64,000 bases of DNA. Source: Pseudochrobactrum asaccharolyticum. Its GTDB lineage: Bacteria; Pseudomonadota; Alphaproteobacteria; Rhizobiales; Rhizobiaceae. Every line of letters starts with the position of its first letter. Within the stretch, counting starts at the first letter, position 1. The notes beneath the pieces are model-generated. The model did not search any database. It saw nothing but the letters and a program-made list of their open reading frames with translations, and had not been told where the DNA came from. The position numbers were made by a program, and so were the translations under genes. The stretch lies in contig NZ_QNRH01000001.1 in assembly GCF_003314995.1 (NCBI RefSeq), positions 124,001 through 188,000 of the forward strand. Reading direction: 5' to 3'. Positions 46,856-55,919 of this stretch are shown piece after piece.

Positions 46856-47326
46856 TTATGCTTCGATTTTGCTGTAAGTATCCAAAATCTGCACGGTTGC
46901 ATGGGCTGCTTCACGGCCTTTGACCACGAAATGCGCATGGAAAAAATCATGATGCTCTTTGCTGTCATGATAATGATGCGGGGTCAGCACAACGCTCAGA
47001 ACCGGCACATCCGTATCCATCTGTGCCTGCATCAGGCCTTTGATCACGGCATCGGATACGAAGTCATGGCGATAAATGCCGCCGTCAACCACAAAGCCTG
47101 CTGCAACAACAGCGGCATATTTATGGGTTGCGGCCAATGTGCGGGCAAGAAGTGGTGCTTCAAAAACACCCGGCACGTCAAAGACTTCAACGTCAATGCC
47201 ATTGCTGGTCAGTTTAGCCAGTTCTTCAATATAGGATTTGCGTGCTTCATCCACGATATCGGCGTGCCAGCGCGCCTGAATGAATGCAACTTTGAGGGAA
47301 GATGGGTTGGTCAAGCTCTGGTTCAT
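46856..47326 (-). CDS. ribH2: 6,7-dimethyl-8-ribityllumazine synthase, type II
   Basis: Catalyses the penultimate step of riboflavin synthesis. The 156-residue product closely resembles the Brucella RibH2, a decameric enzyme and strong antigen: FIQARWHADIVDEARKSYIE, the ribulose-site block DVPGVFEAPLLARTL, VDGGIYRHDFVSDAVIKGLM and the catalytic His in LTPHHYHDSKEHHDFFHAHF. A second synthase gene (ribH1) normally lies elsewhere with the main rib genes. The gene stands alone behind an FMN riboswitch, so its expression should fall when FMN is plentiful. Confidence 0.95.
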   Translation of the reverse strand: MNQSLTNPSSLKVAFIQARWHADIVDEARKSYIEELAKLTSNGIDVEVFDVPGVFEAPLLARTLAATHKYAAVVAAGFVVDGGIYRHDFVSDAVIKGLMQAQMDTDVPVLSVVLTPHHYHDSKEHHDFFHAHFVVKGREAAHATVQILDTYSKIEA

Positions 47327-47410
47327 AGTTTCATCTCTTGATACTAGAATCAGGGCGCAAATTCACAAATCGACAGATCACACCCGTAAAAAGTGTGCTG
47401 TTTAACCGTG

Positions 47411-47562
47411 TCTTTGCTCTCTTTCATCCGGACTATACCGTCGGCTCCGGCATCTCACCGGATCTGCTGACTCTGAATAAAAGGCTTATTCAGACGCTCG
47501 CGGGCTCAAAGAATTTCTTCTTCATACCGCCGGTGGGGAATCGCACCCCGCCCCGAGAACAA
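47411..47562 (-). promoter_or_regulatory. FMN riboswitch (RFN element) upstream of ribH2
   Basis: On the minus strand the element shows the conserved RFN wording: GGGGCGGGGTGCGATTCCCC, CCGGCGGTATGAAG, GAGCCCGCGAGCGT, GATCCGGTGAGATGCCGGAG and CCGACGGTATAGTCCGGATG, closing with AAAGAGAGC. This order matches the six-helix FMN aptamer. It ends about 85 bases before the ribH2 start. A T-rich hairpin just after it is not obvious, so control may be at translation. Confidence 0.95.
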
Positions 47563-47826
47563 CATCGCGCACTATTGCGCGACGCAATGTTCATACAGCC
47601 AGTTGTGTGTGAAGTCGAGTAGACAATGCGTTTCTGTTTCCGCACCAATCTTGTCCGGTAATCAGGCAAGTGATAAGGTGAGGATAGTCCAATCAGGAGA
47701 TTTATGCGCAGCAACTCAATGCAATTGTTTTCCGACAGTCTTTTTCAAAAGGCTGATCGTTGAGTTGCGCCATTTTGTCAGTGGCATCGTGGCGCGTATT
47801 AAACGTCTCAATGGACAAAATTTATC
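47563..47826. other. Promoter region of ribH2 and the GNAT gene
   Basis: The divergent gap between the riboswitch and the plus-strand GNAT gene. GCGCGCACTATTGCGCG, at 47567-47582, is a small inverted repeat close to the expected riboswitch transcript start. No gene is seen. Confidence 0.4.
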
Positions 47827-48276
47827 ATGATACAAATACCAAATGAAATTCGCCCGATCCGTGCTGAAGATACGGACGCGTTGATCAATATCTGGCTGGT
47901 AGCTTCACGCATATCGCATCATTTTTTAGGTGTGGAGCGCTTATTGCTACAAGCTGAGCAGGTACGGGATATCTATCTGAAACAGGCTGAAAACTGGGTG
48001 ATTATTCATGACGGGAAACCGGCGGGTTTTATCGGTCTGGTCGGGCAGTTTATCGGCGGGCTGTTTGTTGATCCGAATATTCAAGGCAAAGGCCTTGGGT
48101 ATCAATTGCTTGCTCATGCGCTGGACTTGAAAAAAGCTCTGGAACTGGAAGTCTATGCTCTGAACACGCAGGCGCATAATTTCTATCTGCGCAATGGTTT
48201 CGTTGAAATCGCACGTTTTGCTGAGGACGATGAAGGGCTGCCTTTTACCGTCATTCACATGCGTCGTGATCCATAA
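47827..48276 (+). CDS. GNAT family N-acetyltransferase
   Basis: A 149-residue acetyltransferase (EIRPIRAEDTDALINIWLVA at the start; GLFVDPNIQGKGLGYQLLAH is the acetyl-CoA loop with the Q-x-x-G-x-G pattern; LNTQAHNFYLRNGFVEIARF at the end). It resembles the YjaB-like group. No good ribosome binding site precedes the ATG. It is a single-gene unit with a strong terminator. The substrate is not known. Confidence 0.88.
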   Translation: MIQIPNEIRPIRAEDTDALINIWLVASRISHHFLGVERLLLQAEQVRDIYLKQAENWVIIHDGKPAGFIGLVGQFIGGLFVDPNIQGKGLGYQLLAHALDLKKALELEVYALNTQAHNFYLRNGFVEIARFAEDDEGLPFTVIHMRRDP

Positions 48277-48284
48277 ACATTAAA

Positions 48285-48315
48285 AAGGTCTGCCGGAAAA
48301 CTTCCGGCAGACCTC
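48285..48315 (+). terminator. Terminator of the GNAT gene
   Basis: AAGGTCTGCCGGAA and TTCCGGCAGACCTC pair around a short loop eight bases after the stop. The T tract is short (TCTTATG); A residues on the left make it usable in the other direction too. Confidence 0.8.
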
Positions 48316-48409
48316 TTATGAAATCTGTAGGTGATATGTCCTGTCCGAAACAGGATATGAGCAATATTCGCGCCGCTTCATTTGCGGGGGTGCTCATTTG
48401 CAGAGATGA

Positions 48410-48511
48410 TTACGGCAGGAAATCCAGACCAACCACACTCAGGGCAATAGCCGTATTGAGCGTGATAATCATCATTGTATAAAGTATTGCGCTTTTGGTG
48501 ATCTCAGTCAT
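48410..48511 (-). CDS. Very small membrane protein, 33 residues
   Basis: A minus-strand frame of 33 codons, MTEITKSAILYTMMIITLNT followed by AIALSVVGLDFLP. About 25 central residues are hydrophobic, so it could be a single-span membrane peptide. AGAGGTGTG directly upstream is a plausible ribosome binding site. Short peptides of this make-up include regulators of membrane complexes and type I toxins; nothing here decides between these. The region around it has no other gene. Confidence 0.45.
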   Translation of the reverse strand: MTEITKSAILYTMMIITLNTAIALSVVGLDFLP

Positions 48512-48900
48512 CTCACACCTCTACGCATCGGCCCCTTATCGATGCTCTGCTGGTTACTGTTTACTCACCAAATGTAACAGCGTGTAACTGACCATGCAAC
48601 CCGAAAGCGTCGATTTATCTCTCAAAGCGAGACGTTTAAGGGTATTTCATCCTTGTTTTGCGGGTTTTCAGAAGTACTCTTGTATATACGTCTTTTATAA
48701 AATACCCATCACAATCCTTTGTTTTTTAAGTTGAAATTCACCATAATGCCTCACAGTTTATTGCTGGCGTTAAGTTTTGTGAGTGCTGATTTTAGCCTCT
48801 CAAAAAACTTTAACGGCGTGGTCAATTCTGCGTGTAATCCGGCTGAGCTGAGTTATATAATGCTCAAAATATCAGATATCTGGCATGCAGGATTCGTATT
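48512..48900. other. Intergenic region before the MFS transporter gene
   Basis: About 390 bases that should contain the promoters of the 33-codon minus-strand frame and the plus-strand transporter. Frames of about 60 codons overlap the transporter start but lack ribosome binding sites. I see no RNA gene. Confidence 0.4.
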
Positions 48901-50301
48901 GTGAATCGTATTATTCCGCTGGTTTTGGCTGTCGCGCTTTTTATGGAGCAGATGGATTCGAATGTGATTTCGACATCTCTGGCCGCCATTGCACGAGATA
49001 TCGGCACCAACCCGATTGCTCTGAAACTGGCACTCACTTCCTACCTTGTATCCTTGGCAGTGTTTATTCCGGTGAGCGGCTGGATGGCGGATCGCTATGG
49101 AGCGCGTAATGTGTTTCGTGCAGCCATTGCTGTTTTCGTGATCGGTTCTGTTGCCTGCGCGGCATCCAATTCTCTGATGAGTTTCGTGGTTGCCCGTTTC
49201 CTGCAAGGGGCAGGCGGGGCAATGATGACACCGGTTGGTCGTCTGGTTCTGCTGCGCTCAACACCACGAAATCAGCTGGTCAATGCGATGGCATGGCTGG
49301 CAATCCCGAGCATGGTCGGCCCTCTGGTTGGTCCACCGGTTGGTGGCTTTATAACCACCTATTTCAGCTGGCACTGGATATTCCTGATTAATGTGCCGAT
49401 TGGTCTGGCGGGAATCTGGTTTGCAACCAAATATCTGCCGGTGCTGGATGTGCCGATGCCGCGCAAGCTGGATGTAACCGGTTTTATCTTATCGGGACTG
49501 GCGATGTCCGGTGTGGTGTTTGGTCTGTCTGTGGTGAGCCTTCCGGCTCTGCCGCCTGCGGTTGGCATTATCACGCTGGGAATTGGTGTGCTATCAACCA
49601 TCTTATATATTCAGCATGCCAAACGGGTGGAAAACCCGTTGCTGGATTTATCCCTGTTCAAAAATGATGTGTTTCGTATTTCTGTTACCGGCGGCAGTCT
49701 GTTCCGCTTAGGTATTGGTGCTATTCCGTTTTTGCTGCCGCTGATGTTGCAGCTCGGCTTCGGACTTGATCCGTTTCAGTCAGGGATGATTACTTTCGTG
49801 TCGGCAATCGGTGCTCTGCTGATGAAATTCGGCGCATCGCGGATTTTTGCCCGCTTTGGTTTCCGCCGGTTGTTGATGTTCGGTTCAATTGCTTCTGCAT
49901 GCTTTATCATTCTGAACGGCTTCTTCACGCCGCAAACACCGATGATGCTCATCTTGGCGGCACTGTTATTCGGCGGCTTTTTGCGTTCAATGTTCTTCAC
50001 CGGTGTGAATGCGCTGGGCTTTGCCGAAATTCCGGATGATAAAACCAGTCAGGCGACACCGATCTCTGCGGTTGCACAACAGGTTTCCATTGCGATGGGC
50101 GTAGCATTGGCGGGCGTTATTTTGGAGCTAAGCACAATCATTCGTGGTTCCGCATTGCAGATCGAGGACTTCCACATCGCCTTCTTTGTGGTTGGTGGAA
50201 TTTCTGCACTGGCCTTCTTCTCTTTTGTCAAACTGAAACCGGAAGCAGGGCAGGAGCTTTATGAGAAAAAATTCGCGCCGAAGCAGCGGAAAATCCATTA
50301 A
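48901..50301 (+). CDS. MFS drug-efflux-type transporter (DHA2/EmrB-QacA family)
   Basis: A 466-residue inner membrane transporter with about 14 hydrophobic segments. Motif A is GWMADRYGARNVFR between the second and third segments; motif C-like VGPLVGPPVGGFITTYFSWH is typical of proton-coupled drug exporters; the N-terminus VLAVALFMEQMDSNVISTSL contains the D-x-N/T of the family motif D1. The start is GTG at 48901, with AGGA nine bases upstream. No adjacent TetR/MarR regulator or membrane fusion protein is present, so the substrate is not indicated. Confidence 0.92.
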   Translation: MNRIIPLVLAVALFMEQMDSNVISTSLAAIARDIGTNPIALKLALTSYLVSLAVFIPVSGWMADRYGARNVFRAAIAVFVIGSVACAASNSLMSFVVARFLQGAGGAMMTPVGRLVLLRSTPRNQLVNAMAWLAIPSMVGPLVGPPVGGFITTYFSWHWIFLINVPIGLAGIWFATKYLPVLDVPMPRKLDVTGFILSGLAMSGVVFGLSVVSLPALPPAVGIITLGIGVLSTILYIQHAKRVENPLLDLSLFKNDVFRISVTGGSLFRLGIGAIPFLLPLMLQLGFGLDPFQSGMITFVSAIGALLMKFGASRIFARFGFRRLLMFGSIASACFIILNGFFTPQTPMMLILAALLFGGFLRSMFFTGVNALGFAEIPDDKTSQATPISAVAQQVSIAMGVALAGVILELSTIIRGSALQIEDFHIAFFVVGGISALAFFSFVKLKPEAGQELYEKKFAPKQRKIH

Positions 50302-50323
50302 ATACCGGATCTAGTGAAAATTA

Positions 50324-50352
50324 AAAAAAGCGCGGTTTAGCCGCGCTTTTTT
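50324..50352. terminator. Bidirectional terminator between the MFS gene and rlmE
   Basis: AAAAAAGCGCGG and CCGCGCTTTTTT form a perfect 12-bp stem with a five-base loop, flanked by A and T runs. Confidence 0.92.
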
Positions 50353-50373
50353 ATTGGATCATGTTCGGTGAGG

Positions 50374-51132
50374 TTATTCTTCGCTGTCGTCTTCTTTGCG
50401 GCCTTTGAAATCGCGGGCAAGCAGATAAAGCTCAACAGATTCCGCACGCGATGCCGGTGGCTTGACGTGATGAACCGAACGGAAGTTCTGTTTCAGCATG
50501 GTCAGCAGGTCATTCTCGGTGCCGCCCTGAAAGGTCTTGGTGAGGAAGTGGCCGCCGGGCTTCAATACGGAAACCGCAAAATGTGCAGCAACTTCGCACA
50601 AATGCGCGGTACGCAGATGGTCGGTACGGCGGTGACCGGTGGTTGGTGCTGCCATGTCTGAAATCACCAGATCCGGTTCGTCACCAAGTGCGCTCATAAT
50701 CGCATTGGGGGCTTCATCATCCAGAAAGTCCATTTTCAGGAGCGCAACACCCGGCAACGGATCAACATCGAGATAGTCGATCCCAACAACATGCGGCTGC
50801 TCATCGTTGGAGCCAACGATCTTCGCGGCAATCTGGCTCCAGCCGCCAGGGGCGGCACCCAGATCGATAATTTTCTGGCCTTTTTTCAGAATATTATAGC
50901 GCTCATTGATCTCGATCAGCTTATAGGCCGCACGGGAGCGATAGCCGTCCGCTTTGGACTGCTGCACATAAGGGTCGTTGAGGTGACGTTCCAGCCAGCG
51001 ACGCGATGTTTCTTTAATCGTGCCGGCCTTTTTCTTAACGCGCACATGCATACCGCGCGTGCCTGCGCCGCCGCGGCCACCGGTGGTATTCCCGAATTTA
51101 GATTTACCGGATTTGCTTCCAGAGCCGCTCAT
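50374..51132 (-). CDS. rlmE: 23S rRNA (uridine2552-2'-O)-methyltransferase
   Basis: FtsJ-family enzyme that methylates U2552 in the ribosomal A loop. The 252-residue product has a basic, Gly-rich extension of about 45 residues, then [20 protein letters not shown], the SAM-binding block [18 protein letters not shown], and the catalytic Asp/Lys regions [20 protein letters not shown] and [17 protein letters not shown]. The ATG at 51132 overlaps the stop of the upstream ppx/gppA gene as ATGA, so the two are translationally coupled. A longer frame from 51222 would run into the upstream gene and is rejected. Confidence 0.95.
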   Translation of the reverse strand: MSGSGSKSGKSKFGNTTGGRGGAGTRGMHVRVKKKAGTIKETSRRWLERHLNDPYVQQSKADGYRSRAAYKLIEINERYNILKKGQKIIDLGAAPGGWSQIAAKIVGSNDEQPHVVGIDYLDVDPLPGVALLKMDFLDDEAPNAIMSALGDEPDLVISDMAAPTTGHRRTDHLRTAHLCEVAAHFAVSVLKPGGHFLTKTFQGGTENDLLTMLKQNFRSVHHVKPPASRAESVELYLLARDFKGRKEDDSEE

Positions 51133-52871
51133 ATCGACTGTCTGCCTTTTGTCTGAGTGTCCCTGCCGGAACCGTTCTTCATATAAGTTTCTTTTGCCTG
51201 ATGAGGGCGGCGGTGGCGCCATGCACCATCGCGGGACATCAATTCTGTCAGGATACCTTCGCGCAAGCCGCGATCGGCAACCAGCAGTCTTTCACTCGGC
51301 CAGATCTGGCGGATGGCATCCAGAATGGCACAACCGGCCAGAACCAGATCGGCACGGTCTGCACCGATACACGGATTGGCGACGCGGGTTTTAAAATCCC
51401 ACGACAAAAGCTTGGTTGTCATATCAGTAACATCCTGCGCGCCCATCCACATACCGTCAACACGGCGGCGGTCATAGCGTTCAAGACCGAGATGAATACC
51501 GGCCAGCGTGGTCACCGTGCCGGATGTGCCGAGCAGATGGAAATGCGTGCTTTGCGCCAGATCGCCTAATTTGTGACGCTCACTGAAATCATTCAGCAGA
51601 CCGGCGACATAGGCAACCATTTCCGCATAATTTTCCGGTGTCACATCGCGACCGCCGAATTTCTCTGCCAGTGTCACAACACCCACCGGCAGGGATGTCC
51701 ATGCGGTGATATGTTCTGCAAGGCGTGAAGACCGGCGGCAAGTTACATCAATCAAGGCGATTTCCGAGGAGCCGCCGCCGATATCAAACAGAACAAGCGC
51801 GTCGGTCTCGCGATTAACCAGAGTACCGCAACCGGAAACCGCAAGACTGGCCTCAGTCTGCCGGTCAACAATCTCCAGCTCAAGTCCTGCTTCTTCACGG
51901 ACACGCTGCAAAAATTCAGGGCCATTGCTGGCTGAGCGGCAGGCTTCGGTGGCGATCAAACGTCTGCGGCGGATATTTTTGCTTTCCAGCTTATCGCGGC
52001 AGACTTTCAGCGCTTCAATCGCACGGTTCATAGCCTGATCACTGAGGCGGCCGCTGGTGCCGAAACCTTCGCCAAGGCGCACGATGCGCGAAAAGGAATC
52101 AACAACGCGGAACTGGCCGGGTCTGCTCGGCGTGGCAATCAGCAAGCGGCAGTTGTTGGTGCCGAGATCAAGCGCTGCATAAAGCGGCGGCTCGTAGGGG
52201 CGCGGCTGTGCAGCCTGCGCGGTGCGATGCTCAGCAGTATTGTGCGAGCTATGATCTGTTTTAGCCTGTACTGGCCGATGATGGTGCTTGTGAGCAGTTT
52301 GTGCCGTTGCGTGACCGTTCTTGGCAGTTTGATTCTGCTGAACCGGTGCAGAGGCTGTATTCTGAAGCGTTGCAGGATTATCCTGCTGCTTTTTGCGGCG
52401 CGAGCGTCTACGGCGGTTAGAGAGCTTCTTTCCGCTTTTCTGGCCGTTACGCGCGCCGTTTTTAAGTTCGCCGTTTTGAGATCCGTTGGCTGAGCTATTT
52501 TCACCACGTGTTGATCTGTGGCCTGTTGCCTTATCACTGCCCGCAGAATTACTTTGCGCAGAAGGGGAGACCCCTTGTGCGCCGGATAAAACTGCTTCTG
52601 TGCCATTATTCTTGCCGGCTTTACGCCTGCGGGCACGTTTGCGCTGTTTTTTATCGAAGCGTCCCGATTCATCTGCCACGGGCTTTGGTGACGATGAGCC
52701 GACAGGAGAACGGTTTTGCCGCTGCCCTGTTTTTGGCGGTTCAGGAGAAGCTTGTTTACTTTCCTTGCCGCCAGACGCCCCGCTGATTGACACCTTTGGG
52801 GTGTGCAGATCGGGGTTCTTCAAAGTTTTTGTCCTTTTGGCACCGCGCGAACCCGTAAGGGACGCAGGCAT
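51129..52871 (-). CDS. Ppx/GppA family phosphatase with long basic N-terminal extension
   Basis: An exopolyphosphatase/guanosine pentaphosphatase-type enzyme; in alphaproteobacteria it is thought to degrade polyphosphate or (p)ppGpp. The 580-residue product has a catalytic domain from about residue 228 ([58 protein letters not shown]). The first about 225 residues are low-complexity, rich in Lys, Arg, Ser, Gln and Asn ([35 protein letters not shown]) and probably disordered. Coupled to rlmE by the ATGA overlap, so phosphate/alarmone metabolism and ribosome modification share a transcript. The true start could be internal; the frame is open throughout. Confidence 0.9.
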   Translation of the reverse strand: MPASLTGSRGAKRTKTLKNPDLHTPKVSISGASGGKESKQASPEPPKTGQRQNRSPVGSSSPKPVADESGRFDKKQRKRARRRKAGKNNGTEAVLSGAQGVSPSAQSNSAGSDKATGHRSTRGENSSANGSQNGELKNGARNGQKSGKKLSNRRRRSRRKKQQDNPATLQNTASAPVQQNQTAKNGHATAQTAHKHHHRPVQAKTDHSSHNTAEHRTAQAAQPRPYEPPLYAALDLGTNNCRLLIATPSRPGQFRVVDSFSRIVRLGEGFGTSGRLSDQAMNRAIEALKVCRDKLESKNIRRRRLIATEACRSASNGPEFLQRVREEAGLELEIVDRQTEASLAVSGCGTLVNRETDALVLFDIGGGSSEIALIDVTCRRSSRLAEHITAWTSLPVGVVTLAEKFGGRDVTPENYAEMVAYVAGLLNDFSERHKLGDLAQSTHFHLLGTSGTVTTLAGIHLGLERYDRRRVDGMWMGAQDVTDMTTKLLSWDFKTRVANPCIGADRADLVLAGCAILDAIRQIWPSERLLVADRGLREGILTELMSRDGAWRHRRPHQAKETYMKNGSGRDTQTKGRQSI

Positions 52872-53081
52872 GGTGCAGACTATTTCACGTTGCCCTTAAT
52901 GTAACAGTCCTTTGACGATTTACCAAGGGGCGCAAATTATTAAGCGAAAGGAGAAAATTGTGATTTTTAAAAAAATATATTGAAAACAGTGCAAAGAGGG
53001 TTTGCTTTTGTGAAAATATCAATTATATGACCACCACGACGCCGCAAGCGTCACCGCTTCGCTCTCTCAGAGCAGCGTTGC

Positions 53082-53155
53082 TGGGGAATAGTTTAATGGT
53101 AGAACGACGGACTCTGACTCCGTTAGTCTTGGTTCGAATCCAGGTTCCCCAGCCA
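53082..53155 (+). tRNA. tRNA-Gln, anticodon CTG
   Basis: TGGGGAA pairs with TTCCCCA as the acceptor stem. The anticodon arm ACGGA-CTCTGAC-TCCGT places CTG in the anticodon, which reads the glutamine codon CAG. The T arm includes GGTTCGAATCC, and the 3' GCCA is encoded. The 74 bases give a normal cloverleaf. It lies alone in the gap between ppx/gppA and ialB, on the plus strand. Confidence 0.96.
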
Positions 53156-53331
53156 ATCTTTTTTATCACTCAAAAAGCATCCGATATTGCAATGATTGCC
53201 ACGCTGGTAGTCAATATAATGCTTTCCACGTAAGGAAGCAGCGCGTTCGTATGATTCTGTTTTGATATTTCCCTGAATTTTTATCCGTTCAAAGAATCAG
53301 CGTTTATTTCTTTGATTCTTGAGCAGAAACA

Positions 53332-53359
53332 AAAAAGCTCCGGATGGCCGGAGCTTTTT
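53332..53359. terminator. Terminator of the ialB-like gene
   Basis: AAAAAGCTCCGG and CCGGAGCTTTTT form a perfect 12-bp stem with a four-base loop, 23 bases beyond the stop at 53382 on the minus strand. Confidence 0.9.
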
Positions 53360-53381
53360 GCGGATAAAAATAGCAAATCAC

Positions 53382-53933
53382 TTATTTCAGCAATTCTCTG
53401 GTGCGTTTCAGAGCGGCGGAAAAACCATCGAGCGGTACATTGAGCTTGATCGGGTTGCCGTCCACAGCCTGCGCCAGCACAGAGAGGTTCTGTCCTTTGC
53501 CAAGAGCATCAGCCTTCGCTGCATCAAAATTGACCGGAACAATGCAACCGGCAGGCAGACAGGTTGTAAAGGCAAGGGGCTTATCAGCAGGTGTTTCATC
53601 AATCTGCAGCGTAGCGCCCGAAGCAAGATTCAGGCCGAATGGCAATACGAACGCACCTGCTGCGCTGTTTTTATCAGAAGGGCTGATTTCAACGGCCAGT
53701 GCACGCTGTCTTTTATCATCCACTTGCTGCTGAGACATGGAGCAGAGAACCTTTTGGTTTTCTCCCTGTTTTTGAACAAGGCAGGTAACCGTCCAGTTGC
53801 CGTAGGTTTCTGTGAGTGATGAAGCGCCCCCTGGCAGACCGGCAGCTGACCATGCAGCAGTGGCGCTGCCAAGCGTGAGTGCCATACTGATTGTAGCAAC
53901 AGCACGGAGTATTGGCTGTCTCATTTTGTGCAT
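53382..53933 (-). CDS. Invasion-associated locus B (IalB) family protein
   Basis: A 183-residue secreted or periplasmic protein. A signal peptide covers about residues 1-31 (AVATISMALTLGSATAAWSA). The mature part has the IalB pattern: ETYGNWTVTCLVQKQGENQK, VLCSMSQQQVDDKRQRALAV, FVLPFGLNLASGATLQID and FTTCLPAGCIVPVNFD, with paired cysteines that probably form disulfides. The name comes from Bartonella, where IalB is linked to red cell invasion; homologues are general in non-pathogenic Rhizobiales, so no virulence role follows. Start by ATG at 53933 with GGGAG upstream; an ATG at 53924 is possible. Confidence 0.9.
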   Translation of the reverse strand: MHKMRQPILRAVATISMALTLGSATAAWSAAGLPGGASSLTETYGNWTVTCLVQKQGENQKVLCSMSQQQVDDKRQRALAVEISPSDKNSAAGAFVLPFGLNLASGATLQIDETPADKPLAFTTCLPAGCIVPVNFDAAKADALGKGQNLSVLAQAVDGNPIKLNVPLDGFSAALKRTRELLK

Positions 53934-54085
53934 GCGAAGGGTCTCCCTAATTAAGCATTTACTGCATTGTAATCAGATTCCCGCAGCAATGACAAAATAG
54001 TCATTTTATCTTTGATAAGAAACTGATAAATATACGGTGATTTTTATTGATTGGGTGCAGTTCCATCCAAATAGAATGAAAAACA

Positions 54086-54124
54086 AAAACAGCCCCGCAT
54101 GAGCAATCATGCGGGGCTGTTTTT
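54086..54124 (-). terminator. Terminator of fdhA
   Basis: AAAAACAGCCCCGCAT and ATGCGGGGCTGTTTTT form a perfect 16-bp stem around a seven-base loop. It lies just after the fdhA stop. Confidence 0.93.
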
Positions 54125-54138
54125 GTTTTATTTTACAT

Positions 54139-55329
54139 TCAGGCAGATTTCAGCAAATCGCCATGCGGGTCGATGACGAATTTCTTCGCGGCGCCCTGAT
54201 CAAAGCTTTCATAGCCTTTCGGTGCATCATCCAGCGAGATCAGCTGTGCATTGACGATTTCCGCAATATTCAGCCGGTCATGGAGAATGGCTTGCATCAG
54301 TTGGCGGTTATATTTCAGCACAGGGGTCTGGCCGGTGTGGAAGCTCTGTGCTTTTGCCCAGCCGAGGCCGAAGCGTAAGGAAAGGCTGCCGACTTTGGCG
54401 GCTTTGTCCACTGCGCCCGGATCTTCGGTTACATAGAGCCCCGGAATGCCGATGTTGCCGGCTGCGCGGGTGATTTCCATCATCTGATTGAGAACAATGG
54501 CCGGTTGCTCGCCGCCTGCATGGCCGCGTGCTTCAAAGCCCACAGCATCAATGGCACTGTCCACTTCATTGCTGCCGGTAATATCGGCAATTAAATCGCC
54601 GAGACGGTCGGAAGCTGAGAGATCAACCGGCTCAAAGCCGACTCTCTTGGCATGGGCAAGGCGTTCTTTGTTGAAATCGCCGATCATCACCACAGCCGCA
54701 CCGAGAATACGGGCAGAAGCCGCGGCTGCCAGACCGACAGGGCCTGCACCGGCCACATAAACGATGGAACCAACGCCGACACCGGCTTTAACCGCACCGT
54801 GGAAGCCGGTTGGCAGAATATCGGACAGCATGGTCAGATCACGGATTTTGGCCAGCGCACGGTCACGATCCGGAATTTTCAGCAGGTTAAAATCTGCATA
54901 AGGAATCGTGACATATTTTGCCTGACCACCGATCCAGCCGCCCATATCCACATAACCATAGGCACCACCGGCGCGGGACGGATTAACGGTGAGGCACACG
55001 CCCGTATCCTGCGCACGGCAGGTGCGGCAGCGGCCGCAGGCCACGTTGAACGGAACGGAGACGATATCGCCCACTTCCAGCATTTCAACGTCCGAGCCTT
55101 TTTCAATCACTTCACCGGTGATTTCATGGCCGAGAACAAGACCTGCTTCCGCTGTGGTGCGTCCGCGCACCATATGCTGGTCAGAGCCGCAAATATTCGT
55201 TGTAATGACTTTGAGGATCACCGCATGTTCGATCTTGCGTCCCGTCGGGTCGGCAAAAACCGGATCTGCGATATTCTGTACTTCAACCTGTCCCGGACCC
55301 GTATAAACGACACCACGGTTACTGCTCAT
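54139..55329 (-). CDS. fdhA: Glutathione-independent formaldehyde dehydrogenase
   Basis: Zinc- and NAD-dependent dehydrogenase that oxidises formaldehyde to formate without glutathione (Pseudomonas FdhA type). The 396-residue medium-chain dehydrogenase has the catalytic zinc site CGSDQHMVRGRTTAE with GHEITGEVIEKGSD, the structural zinc cluster CGRCRTCRAQDTGVC, and the cofactor fold VYVAGAGPVGLAAAASARIL. The subfamily insertion VNPSRAGGAYGYVDMGGWIG is present. The ATG at 55329 follows GGGAGGAAAA. The gene stands alone; formate made here would be used by a formate dehydrogenase not seen in this window. Confidence 0.95.
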   Translation of the reverse strand: MSSNRGVVYTGPGQVEVQNIADPVFADPTGRKIEHAVILKVITTNICGSDQHMVRGRTTAEAGLVLGHEITGEVIEKGSDVEMLEVGDIVSVPFNVACGRCRTCRAQDTGVCLTVNPSRAGGAYGYVDMGGWIGGQAKYVTIPYADFNLLKIPDRDRALAKIRDLTMLSDILPTGFHGAVKAGVGVGSIVYVAGAGPVGLAAAASARILGAAVVMIGDFNKERLAHAKRVGFEPVDLSASDRLGDLIADITGSNEVDSAIDAVGFEARGHAGGEQPAIVLNQMMEITRAAGNIGIPGLYVTEDPGAVDKAAKVGSLSLRFGLGWAKAQSFHTGQTPVLKYNRQLMQAILHDRLNIAEIVNAQLISLDDAPKGYESFDQGAAKKFVIDPHGDLLKSA

Positions 55330-55483
55330 GGATTTTCCTCCCAGATAAATCACCAGATGAATAAATGTGCGAATAGTGGATGAAGATCACTGCAATGCTG
55401 GCCAAAGTGTATGCCAAGTTTGATGAGATATCGTTCTGGACGCGACATCTAATGTGGTGAATGGGCAGGCTGATGTTTTGCGG

Positions 55484-55843
55484 TCAGGCCAGTTCCCGCT
55501 CATGATGAAAGCTGCGGCTGTCCTGCGGTGCCTGTGCGCGGCTGTGTAAGCCATAATCACGGGTAACATCTGCCACCCGCAGCCGGTAATCAGAGAAAAC
55601 GCCGCTGCGTCCTGCCGCTTGCGCCGAGCGATGGATGAAGCTTGAGCGCCAGTTTTTCACCGCCTCTTCATCGCGGAAGAAGGAGAGCGAGAGAACTTTA
55701 TCCGGATCAGTCAGGCTCTGAAAACGCTCGACGGAGATAAAACCGTCAATCTGCTGCAATTCGTTTTTCAAACTGGCGGCAATGTCCAGATAGGTGTTTT
55801 TCTGTCCGCGGGCGGGAAAAACTTCAAAAATAACGGCGATCAT
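55484..55843 (-). CDS. Antibiotic biosynthesis monooxygenase domain protein
   Basis: A 119-residue protein with one ABM (dimeric alpha-beta barrel) domain: MIAVIFEVFPARGQKNTYLD, SLKNELQQIDGFISVERFQS, VLSLSFFRDEEAVKNWR. Such proteins are small cofactor-free oxygenases or heme/quinone-related enzymes; the activity cannot be told. The ribosome binding site AAGGAG is strong. It is divergent from the ArsR-type regulator gene, with about 75 bases between the starts, so the regulator probably controls it. Confidence 0.85.
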   Translation of the reverse strand: MIAVIFEVFPARGQKNTYLDIAASLKNELQQIDGFISVERFQSLTDPDKVLSLSFFRDEEAVKNWRSSFIHRSAQAAGRSGVFSDYRLRVADVTRDYGLHSRAQAPQDSRSFHHERELA

Positions 55844-55919
55844 GGGGAGGCTCCTTATGCTGTGTCAGGGCAGTAAATAGGCTATTGTTGTGCATCGATG
55901 TTTCGGCTATCATCGAACT

